Assembly: GCA_001515185.1 (NCBI GenBank)
Contig: LQHI01000068.1
Coordinates: 1-12,670, forward strand
DNA length: 12,670 nt
Reading direction: 5' to 3'
Origin: Hadesarchaea archaeon DG-33
GTDB lineage: Archaea > Hadarchaeota > Hadarchaeia > Hadarchaeales > Hadarchaeaceae
In this document: one piece after another, positions 7,080 to 12,670 of the stretch
Layout: each line of letters opens with the position of its first letter
Numbering within the stretch: position 1 is the stretch's first letter
Made by a program: the position numbers and the translations under genes
The notes under the pieces: generated by a model
What the model was told of the DNA's origin: nothing
Database searches by the model: none
Seen by the model: only the letters and a program-made list of their open reading frames with translations

Positions 7080-7322
7080 ATGGCGGAAGAATCGCGGGCA
7101 GAACCCGAGAAAGAAACGCAGGTCGACCTCGAGAAGTTCCTGAATGTCACCGTAGTGGTCAGCGCAAAGGACGGCCGGAAATTTCGAGGCAAGCTGACTC
7201 AGTATGACGGCCATATGAACCTCGTGCTGGAGGAGGCCGAGGAACTCTCAAGCGAGGGGCCCGCCGCTAAACATAAACTTATTTTGATCAAAGGGGGAAA
7301 TGTTTCAGCAATTTCAGTTTAA
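7080..7322 (+). CDS. Sm-like (Lsm) archaeal RNA-binding protein
   Basis: This 80-residue protein belongs to the Sm/Lsm family, whose archaeal members form ring oligomers that bind U-rich RNA and take part in RNA processing or chaperoning. The Sm1 motif covers about residues 19-50 (LEKFLNVTVVVSAKDGRKF, then LTQYDGHMNLVLEEAEE), with the RNA-contacting DxHMN pattern intact. Sm2 is LILIKGGNVSAISV at the C-terminus, where the commoner form is IRGDNV. A charged N-terminal stretch (AEESRAEPEKETQ) precedes the fold. ATG at 7080 is chosen; an adjacent in-frame TTG at 7077 is possible. No good ribosome site is seen, and TATA spacing suggests a leaderless or near-leaderless mRNA. The frame stays open upstream to 6903, but that part overlaps radA and does not resemble Lsm. 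The gene shares a TTAA with the convergent winged-helix gene. Confidence 0.92.
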   Translation: MAEESRAEPEKETQVDLEKFLNVTVVVSAKDGRKFRGKLTQYDGHMNLVLEEAEELSSEGPAAKHKLILIKGGNVSAISV

Positions 7323-7588
7323 ACTGGCTCGACGTATTCCATTGCCTTAAATCCTTCAAACACCCTTCGTCCATTTTCAGTCAGCTTGTAAATTCCCTCA
7401 ACTCCGATGACTAAATTCCGGTCGGTGAGAGCACGCAGGTGATTCTTTACGGGCCACCAGTCCGCGGTGCCGAAAAGTTCGCGGAGTTCTCGGAGCTTAG
7501 CGCCTCCCCTGTTGGCAATTAACATGAAAACTTTCCCCACGCCATCCTCGTCATCTTTAAGCCAGTTGATGTCCTCGGTGACTCCCAT
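7319..7588 (-). CDS. Small winged-helix DNA-binding protein, probable regulator
   Basis: The 89-residue protein has the pattern of a lone winged helix-turn-helix domain. Helices around KVFMLIANRGGAKLRELREL (about 19-38) and ADWWPVKNHLRALTDRNLV are followed by a wing-like EGIYKLTENGRRVFEGF, the familiar hairpin of archaeal wHTH proteins. There is no ligand or metal domain. ATG 7588 has GGGGG 4 nt upstream. It begins 22 nt after the ABCE1 stop on the same strand, so the two are probably one transcript. It ends by overlapping the lsm stop by 4 bp. Its target is not visible; autoregulation of the ABCE1 operon is a guess. The fold assignment rests on local pattern, not on a recognised named family. 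Confidence 0.75.
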   Translation of the reverse strand: MGVTEDINWLKDDEDGVGKVFMLIANRGGAKLRELRELFGTADWWPVKNHLRALTDRNLVIGVEGIYKLTENGRRVFEGFKAMEYVEPV

Positions 7589-7610
7589 CCAGCCCCCATC
7601 AAAGCTAGCG

Positions 7611-9377
7611 CTAACTCAAATAAAAGTACTCTCCTTTCTCCTTCTGTTCCCGATCTAGGCCGCTTTCCGGCTTGTTTGTCCGGGGCCTACCCGTCTGGGG
7701 GTCCCGTCGGAAGGTGACCCCGACCTCGCGCAGGAATTGATTCATCCCTTCACGCATCCCGAGGGGACCGTGGGTTTTGCCAGCCCGACTCGGCTCCCCC
7801 GTAAAGACAAGCAGGCGGTCGGAGATGAAGTCGACGCTCAGCACATCGTGGTCGACCACGAATGCGGCAACCTCGCGCTTCTCAATCACCCGCCTTATCA
7901 CGCGCGCCATTTGCAGGCGCTGCTCGACATCAAGGTAAGCGCTGGGCTCGTCGATCAGGTAGAGGTCGGCTGGCTGCCCCAAGCATGCGGCGATCGCGGC
8001 GCGTTGGAGCTCACCCCCGCTCAAATCCTTTAACTTTCGCTCGAGCAGGGGCTTCACCTCGAGCGGTTGCAGGATATCGGGATCGAAGGCCGGGTCAAAC
8101 TCGCCGAGCAACTCGCGCAACCAAGCTTCCACGGTTCCCTCAAACTCAATCTTCAGGTACTGTGACTTGTGTGCGACCGTGAGCTTAGAATCGATTTTTC
8201 CGACCGTCGGTTTGAGTTTTCCTGCGAGCATACGTACGAAGGTAGTTTTGCCTATGGCGTTGGGGCCAACCACGCCGACAACCTCACCGGCATAAACGCT
8301 ACCAGTCGTGGCCTCGAGCTCGAATCCCTTAAAGCGTTTTTTGAGTTTGGGGTAGCTGAACATCGCCCGTCCAGCGATACGAGCTTTTGACGGAGGTCGA
8401 ACTTCGAAACGGATAGATTCCCGCCTGAACCTCACGTTCTCCTCGCGCAGGTAGCCATCGAGGAAGACGTTTATCCCAACTCTGACCCCCCGTGGTGATG
8501 ACACGACGCCGTAGGTCCTTGGTTTGCCGTAGAGAACGTGCACGTAGTCGCACATGTAGTCGAGCATCGCGAGATCATGTTCCACGACGATCACGGCTTT
8601 TCCGGCCTCCGCGAGCCCTCGAATGACGCGCGCCGCGTTAAGGCGTTGGTAGACATCGAGGTGCGAACTCGGTTCGTCGAAATAATAGATGTTCGCATCC
8701 CGCGCGGCTGTTGCGGCGATCGCTAGGCGTTGGAGCTCGCCTCCGCTGAGAAGCTTGATATTGCGGTCGAGAACCTCGTTCAGCTCAAGTGATTCGGCCA
8801 GCTCTCTTGCCACGTTTCGTTCATCCACCTTCGCGAGAAGCTCACCGACCCTCCCCCGAACCACCTTTGGGAGTCCGTCGATCGCTTGGGGTTTGTAAGC
8901 TATCTTTACTCGCTCGATTCGGGCGAAGTAGGCCTGTAGCTCGGAACCCTTGAAGAACTCGTTTAAGGACCTCGGTTCCGCTGCCTCCTGCAAGCCGAGG
9001 TTGGGGCTAAGCTTTCCCGCCAAAATCTCAAGCGCAGTGGTTTTGCCTGTCCCGTTTTGCCCGACGAGCCCCGTAACCTTGCCCGCGCGGGGGATGGGCA
9101 ATTCATAGAGGGCGAATCCGTTGGGTCCGTAGCGGTGGATGCAGCGCCCCTCGAGTTCTTGAGGCAGATTGATTATCGAAATCGCGCGAAACGGGCATTT
9201 GTGCACGCATATTCCGCAGCCCGTGCATAGCTCCTCTGAAATCACGGGTTTGCCCGTTTGCTCGTCGAGGATTATCGTCTCGTCACCGGTTCGAACTCCC
9301 GGGCAGTAGCGGTGACACTCGAGCGAGCACCGTTTTGGCTGGCATGACTCTCGGTCGATGACGGCAATTCTCGGCAT
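7611..9377 (-). CDS. ABCE1/RLI ribosome recycling ATPase
   Basis: ABCE1 (RNase L inhibitor homologue) splits ribosomes after termination together with aRF1/aPelota and is essential and universal in archaea. It has 588 residues, the normal length. The N-terminal iron-sulfur domain has Cys12, 17, 21, 25 and Cys51, 54, 57, 61 in the canonical spacing for two 4Fe-4S clusters. NBD1: Walker A GQNGTGKTT (106-114), signature LSGGE (210-214), Walker B YYFDEP, His267 switch. NBD2: Walker A GPNAIGKTT (371-379), signature LSGGE (452-456), Walker B LIDEP, His510 preceded by Asp rather than the common Glu. The C-terminus (MREGMNQFL, then FRRDPQTGRPRTNKP and LDREQKEKGEYFYL) is diagnostic. ATG 9377 has GGTGA 6 nt upstream. 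The winged-helix gene follows after 22 nt. No lesion. Confidence 0.98.
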   Translation of the reverse strand: MPRIAVIDRESCQPKRCSLECHRYCPGVRTGDETIILDEQTGKPVISEELCTGCGICVHKCPFRAISIINLPQELEGRCIHRYGPNGFALYELPIPRAGKVTGLVGQNGTGKTTALEILAGKLSPNLGLQEAAEPRSLNEFFKGSELQAYFARIERVKIAYKPQAIDGLPKVVRGRVGELLAKVDERNVARELAESLELNEVLDRNIKLLSGGELQRLAIAATAARDANIYYFDEPSSHLDVYQRLNAARVIRGLAEAGKAVIVVEHDLAMLDYMCDYVHVLYGKPRTYGVVSSPRGVRVGINVFLDGYLREENVRFRRESIRFEVRPPSKARIAGRAMFSYPKLKKRFKGFELEATTGSVYAGEVVGVVGPNAIGKTTFVRMLAGKLKPTVGKIDSKLTVAHKSQYLKIEFEGTVEAWLRELLGEFDPAFDPDILQPLEVKPLLERKLKDLSGGELQRAAIAACLGQPADLYLIDEPSAYLDVEQRLQMARVIRRVIEKREVAAFVVDHDVLSVDFISDRLLVFTGEPSRAGKTHGPLGMREGMNQFLREVGVTFRRDPQTGRPRTNKPESGLDREQKEKGEYFYLS

Positions 9378-9415
9378 TTATTTTCACCGGTTCTTACAGT
9401 TCCTCTAGGTTAACC

Positions 9416-9423
9416 TTTTAAAA
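9416..9423. promoter_or_regulatory. Symmetric TATA box shared by divergent ABCE1 and membrane-protein genes
   Basis: The perfect palindrome TTTTAAAA lies 39 nt before the ABCE1 ATG and 31 nt before the membrane-protein TTG. It is the only good TATA-like site in the 76-nt divergent gap, so it may seat TBP in either direction. Both inferred start sites fall just before the respective GGTGA ribosome sites. Confidence 0.5.
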
Positions 9424-9453
9424 GTCCAACGAATAAGCAGAATAGGTGAAAGA

Positions 9454-9726
9454 TTGCGTGGGTGGCTGATATTGGCGGGAGTGGTTGTTCTCGTCATCGT
9501 GCTACCCGTCATCGCACTCACAAACTATTTCGGTTCATGGGGTAGGTTGATAGGACAGATTGTGCTCAGCATCGTACTCATCCTGGCCATGGTCGGCAGC
9601 GGCCTCTTCGGCTACATCTTCTTTAAGGCTCAGGCCAAAAAATGGGGGGCCGGTCTCTTCGTGGCAGTCATACTATGCATCATCATCACTTATTGGTTGT
9701 GGGCCGGGCACCTGCCGTTTCTTTAG
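9454..9726 (+). CDS. Small membrane protein with three predicted helices, function unknown
   Basis: The 90-residue product is almost wholly hydrophobic, with three likely transmembrane segments: about 3-22 (LILAGVVVLVIVLPVIAL), 32-54 (LIGQIVLSIVLILAMVGSGL) and 65-85 (AGLFVAVILCIIITYWLWAG). A short basic loop (KAQAKKWG) joins the last two. The TTG start at 9454 is supported by GGTGA at 9445-9449, 4 nt upstream; no ATG gives a better start. I do not recognise the family. It diverges from ABCE1 and its stop lies 45 nt from the stop of the convergent unknown gene. The compact helices, strong ribosome site and uninterrupted frame make it a credible gene. Confidence 0.75.
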   Translation: MRGWLILAGVVVLVIVLPVIALTNYFGSWGRLIGQIVLSIVLILAMVGSGLFGYIFFKAQAKKWGAGLFVAVILCIIITYWLWAGHLPFL

Positions 9727-9771
9727 AGTTGTCGCGTTTGATTTATGATACTCGAAACTGACGATAAATTA

Positions 9772-10029
9772 TCATATTTCCAGTTTCTGCCAATGCTCCG
9801 CGTTGAGCTGCTTCGCTCGCTCCTGAAGTTTCATCATGATGAAGTCTTGTGCCTGTCTTCGTTCGAGATCGTTCTTGAAAGCATTGGAGAGGCGCTCGAG
9901 CCTCGGCTTCGCGAACATCTCAAATGCCAGCTCGATGTCGCGGTCGGTGAGCGGAGCGTCCTTCACCTTGTCAGTAAGCAGCTCAGTGGTCTTTTGAACT
10001 ATCCAGTCAAGCTCCGAGGTTTCGACCAT
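9772..10029 (-). CDS. Unknown small charged helical protein
   Basis: From ATG 10029 this gives 85 residues beginning MVETSELDWIVQKTTELLTD. The rest is rich in charged residues and leucine (RDIELAFEMFAKPRLERL, RRQAQDFIMMKLQERAKQLN), consistent with an all-helical or coiled-coil protein. No enzyme motif, metal site or signal peptide is visible and I do not recognise the family. An in-frame TTG at 10041 would add LVGE; with the TATA-like CTTAAA at 10064-10069 read leftward it would be nearly leaderless, so that start is a real alternative. The frame stays open much further upstream, but that part is antisense to the nitroreductase and is rejected. The gene converges on the small membrane protein and diverges from the nitroreductase. 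Confidence 0.65.
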   Translation of the reverse strand: MVETSELDWIVQKTTELLTDKVKDAPLTDRDIELAFEMFAKPRLERLSNAFKNDLERRQAQDFIMMKLQERAKQLNAEHWQKLEI

Positions 10030-10047
10030 TTCACCAACCAAATTCTC

Positions 10048-10069
10048 TTTAAGTTCACGGAAGCTTAAA
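10048..10069. promoter_or_regulatory. Inverted-repeat divergent promoter between the unknown gene and the nitroreductase
   Basis: TTTAAG (10048-10053) and CTTAAA (10064-10069) are perfect 6-bp inverted arms separated by 10 bp. The left arm read rightward is about 31-36 nt before the nitroreductase ATG at 10084. The right arm read leftward is about 23-28 nt before TTG 10041. Each may act as the TATA box for one gene, or the pair may be an operator. Inference. Confidence 0.4.
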
Positions 10070-10083
10070 TGCTTGGGGTCTGG

Positions 10084-10605
10084 ATGGACGTTTTCGAAGT
10101 AATCAAAAGCAGACGAAGCGTGCGCGAGTTTAGGCCCGACCCCATAAATGAGGGGGATATGAAAAAAATTCTTGAAGCTGCGCAGCAGGCCCCTAGCGCG
10201 GGACACTGCCAGCCCCTCGAGATGGTCGTTGTGAAAGACCAAGCCCAAAAAGAGCGGTTGGCGCGCGCAGCTCTCGGGCAGACTTTCATCGCGAAGGCGC
10301 CGGTAGCCGTTGTTGTGTGCGCGAATGTAGCCCGCACCTCCCAACGTTACGGTAGGAGGGGTGAGGAACTCTATTGCATCCAAGATACAGCTGCGGCAAC
10401 ACAAAACATACATCTAGCTGCTTATGCACTTGGTTACGCGACATGTTGGGTGGGAGCATTTGATGAGGATGATGTCGCTGAGGTGATCAAAGCCCCTGCG
10501 GGTGTGAGGCCCCTCGCCATTGTACCAATCGGCAAACCAGCTGAGAAACCGAGCCCGCCGCAGCACATGCCGCTGAGCAAGATTGTGCGCGAGGAAAGAT
10601 TTTAA
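10084..10605 (+). CDS. Nitroreductase-family FMN-dependent oxidoreductase
   Basis: The 173-residue protein has the layout of a short nitroreductase, a dimeric FMN enzyme using NAD(P)H to reduce quinones, nitro compounds or other substrates. FMN-site motifs are visible: SRRSVREF (9-16), APSAGHCQP (36-44; the usual form is PSAGNxQPW), GYATCWVGAF (117-126) and LAIVPIGKPAE (144-154). The last is the usual C-terminal flavin-contact signature. ATG 10084 is preferred because GGGGT lies about 5 nt upstream and homologues start MDVFEVIKSRRS-like. ATG 10069 would add five residues and has no ribosome site. The physiological substrate is unknown. Its TAA overlaps the pantoate kinase TAA in a shared TTAA (10602-10605). 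Confidence 0.92.
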   Translation: MDVFEVIKSRRSVREFRPDPINEGDMKKILEAAQQAPSAGHCQPLEMVVVKDQAQKERLARAALGQTFIAKAPVAVVVCANVARTSQRYGRRGEELYCIQDTAAATQNIHLAAYALGYATCWVGAFDEDDVAEVIKAPAGVRPLAIVPIGKPAEKPSPPQHMPLSKIVREERF

Positions 10606-11510
10606 CCGAGCAACCTAGCGCCTGTCCGGTTCACGCTTGCGACGATAACAGCACTGGGTTCGAGGAACTCTAGAAATGTGCGACTTACCTGTTCAAGCTT
10701 CTTCTCTTTCACCAGTGCAAATGCTGCTTTCCCTAGCATAACTTGGCTCACCCCAATTGCACTCGTTTCTGAAACAGCTTCAATCAATGCGCTAAGTTCA
10801 TCGTTTAAAAGTTCGAGCCTTTCTGCAAATTCACGCGACACCTTCATAAAATTTTGGAGAGTAGGTTTTTCTAACAATTTTTTCATAGCTAGACCACCGA
10901 GCCGCTTCGAACGCTCACGAAATTCCTCATCGCACAAAAGCTTCGCCGTCGGCAGCCCGGTAAAGGTGCCGCAAACCACTTTTACATCTTTTAGGATACG
11001 GATTTGTTTCCACCTGTCATGCGGGGGTGCCCCTGGCTCTAGCCCGATTACCAGCCCGCCGAGTACTTGAGCACCCACGTCACCAAGCCCCGTGTGACAG
11101 GTCACTTCAGCGACATGTGCCATAGTCGCAAGCCTCTTGCGCGACAAACGCAAACCCAAAGCTTTGGAGAGGGCCAGAGCGGCGCCGAGTGTCCCCGCAC
11201 CACTCGCTCCATACCCCGCACCTATCGGCACTTGGCATGAATGAGCTATTTTGACATCAAGCGGTTCACGCACAATGCCCAAGAGCTTCTCAATGGCCGC
11301 CAAAGTCGTCTTTGCTGCGGGTGTTCGCTTATTGTTTATAAGCACTTTTACGCTAGTTCGAGTGGCTGGTTCAATTTTGACCTCGGTGAGCACGCCGATA
11401 TCAAGGCAAGGGCCACAATTACGCGAGCCCATTAGCTCCGGATCGCTCGCCTCACACACCTGAAAAAAACCGGAGATGTGAGCTGGCACGAAAGCCGATG
11501 CCTTCCGCAT
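10602..11510 (-). CDS. Pantoate kinase (archaeal GHMP-type)
   Basis: The archaeal GHMP kinase converts pantoate to 4-phosphopantoate, the first of two steps that replace the bacterial pantothenate synthetase/kinase route to coenzyme A. It has 302 residues. The family N-terminus (FVPAHISGFF, then MGSRNCGPCLDIGVLTEV) and the GHMP ATP-binding motif PIGAGYGASGAGTLGAALAL (95-114) are clear. HTGLGDVGAQVLGGLVIG follows, typical of the pantoate kinase branch. ATG 11510 overlaps the coaBC stop as TAATG, so the two are translationally coupled on the minus strand and sit in one pathway. No 4-phosphopantoate-beta-alanine ligase gene is in the window. Complete; the stop overlaps the nitroreductase stop. 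Confidence 0.93.
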   Translation of the reverse strand: MRKASAFVPAHISGFFQVCEASDPELMGSRNCGPCLDIGVLTEVKIEPATRTSVKVLINNKRTPAAKTTLAAIEKLLGIVREPLDVKIAHSCQVPIGAGYGASGAGTLGAALALSKALGLRLSRKRLATMAHVAEVTCHTGLGDVGAQVLGGLVIGLEPGAPPHDRWKQIRILKDVKVVCGTFTGLPTAKLLCDEEFRERSKRLGGLAMKKLLEKPTLQNFMKVSREFAERLELLNDELSALIEAVSETSAIGVSQVMLGKAAFALVKEKKLEQVSRTFLEFLEPSAVIVASVNRTGARLLG

Positions 11511-12659
11511 TAATCACGCCCTCGAAGCCTCGCCATCGCAGCATCCAGAATTGCTTTAGCTATTTCAACCTTCGTCGCGCGCATCACTTTAGAACCAGAG
11601 GAAGTTATGATTATGACTTCGTTGGTCTCAGAACCAAACCCGGCCCCCGGTCTTGCCACATCATTTGCTACGACCATGTCGAGCCCCTCACCCAGCTTTT
11701 CCTTAGCCGCCGCTAGAAGCTCCTCATCGCTCACGTTGAACTCTGCTTTGAACCCCACTACAAAAGCATTTGGCGCGAGTTTTCGTGCTTCATCTAGCAC
11801 ACGGGGCGCTGGCACTAGCTTGAGTGTTGGTGGCTCAAAATGCTTAAGTTTCTGCTCGGCTGGTCGCTCGATTGCGAAATCCTGTGCGGCCGCGGTGGAA
11901 ACGATGATATCGTGAGGTGATTTTAGCTCACGATCGAAGGCCACACACATTTCTCGGGTGGTCTGAACGCGCACGACTTTTACGTTCGGTGGTGGTGCTT
12001 CAGTCCCCGGACCGTAAATCAGCGTCACCTCGGCACCCCGAGAGGCCGCAACTCGGGCCACGGCCACGCCCATCTTGCCCGAACTTCGGTTGGTGATGAA
12101 TTTGATAGGATCTATTGGTTCAACCGTTGGGCCCGCAGTGACGAGCACTCGCATACCCTCCATATCATGGGGACCCAAGAGCTCGATGACGGACTGAACG
12201 ACCTCCTCGACGCTCGCCAATTTTGCCTTCCCTTCCTCGATCCTTGGTTCGAGTACATGCACGCCCGCCGAACGGAGCTTCGCCAAATTCTCCTGAAACA
12301 GCTTGTGCTGGTACATTGATTCGTGCATCGCCGGAACTGCGACAATGGGCTTCTTTAGACCCAAAGCTACGGAGACAACCGAGGTCACAGGTGTGTCGTC
12401 AATCGCGTGCGCCATCTTCCCCAACGTGTTCGCGGTAGCTGGGGCAACTAGCACTAGGTTGGCCCACTGCGCCAGCTCGATGTGCTCGATCTTGCCGGTT
12501 ATATGTCATGCATGCCCGCACATCGGCACCGTGACGCATGAGTTCTCTGGCAAGTTCTGGGCATTTAACGGCTGCCACGCTTCCCGTTATGCAAAGTACT
12601 ATATTTTGTTTTTCGAGTTCCTTCCCCTTTGTGCCTTTGATGTCATGTGAGGGATGCAT
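11510..12659 (-). pseudogene. coaBC: CoaBC (phosphopantothenoylcysteine synthetase/decarboxylase), interrupted by internal deletion and frameshift
   Basis: CoaBC couples cysteine to 4-phosphopantothenate (CoaB) and decarboxylates the product (CoaC) in CoA synthesis. ATG 12659 has GGTGAG 4 nt upstream. The first frame reads KGTKGKELEKQNIVLCITGS, then LARELMRHGADVRACMT, and leaves the family at about 12503. A second frame resumes with ITGKIEHIELAQWANLVLVA, then PATANTLGKMAHAIDD and VPAMHESMY. The CoaB half is complete: LVTAGPTVEPIDPIKFITN, RSSGKMG, QKLKHF and the final NDVARPG region. Against M. jannaschii-like homologues (recalled) roughly 23-25 residues after MT are missing, with a one-base frame change. 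The CoaC histidine (IEHI) and PATANT survive. If real, the CoaC half is dead; since the pathway is essential, an assembly error or a second copy is likely. The CoaB part could be made only from an internal start such as the in-frame GTG/ATG codons near 12450. Confidence 0.87.
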
Positions 12660-12670
12660 TTAGCTCACCT

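Noticed and set aside
9763..9773. Small palindrome GATAAATTATC at the convergent junction
   Set aside because: Five-base arms around one base in an AT-rich spacer are too short to claim a terminator or binding site; it also overlaps the stop of the unknown gene.
10042..10413. Upstream extension of the small unknown minus-strand gene to about 213 residues
   Set aside because: The extension is antisense to the nitroreductase coding sequence and has no ribosome site; the convincing helical part begins near 10041/10029.
1..12670. CRISPR array, insertion sequence, transposase, tRNA or rRNA
   Set aside because: No regularly spaced repeats, no transposase motifs or terminal inverted repeats at the broken junctions, and no cloverleaf or rRNA-like sequence were seen on reading both strands.

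Overview
The window is archaeal chromosomal DNA. Evidence: a threonyl-tRNA synthetase with the archaeal N-terminal editing domain, RadA recombinase, an Lsm (Sm-like) protein, ABCE1/RLI, the archaea-specific pantoate kinase, an archaeal-type CoaBC, AT-rich TATA-like boxes about 25 nt before starts, and GGTGA-type ribosome binding sites, several of them in front of TTG starts. The lineage cannot be fixed by eye; a euryarchaeote-grade, probably uncultivated archaeon fits best.

There are two compositional zones. Positions 1 to about 2,860 are visibly AT-rich and decayed. They hold the 3' part of etfB with two frameshifts, an etfA with an internal deletion and a lost C-terminus, and an oppositely oriented MFS transporter that has lost most of its 3' part. 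The two truncated 3' ends meet at about 1,282-1,290. One intact DMT/EamA permease (1802-2659) follows, with its own promoter. From about 2,880 to the right edge the DNA is more GC-rich and gene-dense, and it carries core functions.

Right zone: thrS and an MFS permease run rightward (2893-5969). radA is leftward (6027-6959) and diverges from a rightward lsm gene (7080-7322). The lsm gene ends tail-to-tail on a small winged-helix gene, which lies 22 nt downstream of ABCE1 on the minus strand (7611-9377). ABCE1 diverges from a small three-helix membrane protein (9454-9726). That gene converges on an unknown charged helical protein (minus, 9772 to about 10029), which diverges from a nitroreductase (10084-10605). 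The nitroreductase converges on pantoate kinase (10602-11510), coupled by TAATG to coaBC (11510-12659). CoaBC as sequenced is split by an internal deletion plus frameshift.

Functionally, pantoate kinase and CoaBC are two steps of archaeal coenzyme A synthesis and form a minus-strand operon. ThrRS and ABCE1 serve translation, RadA serves recombination, and Lsm serves RNA metabolism. The ETF genes would have carried flavin-based electron transfer. I saw no tRNA, rRNA, CRISPR array, insertion sequence or transposase. I did not find a convincing new multi-gene system. The most notable points are the repeated gene-breaking lesions (real decay or sequence error), the symmetric divergent promoters, the paired TTAA stop overlaps, an Asp in place of the zinc Cys of ThrRS, and the ABCE1/winged-helix pair.
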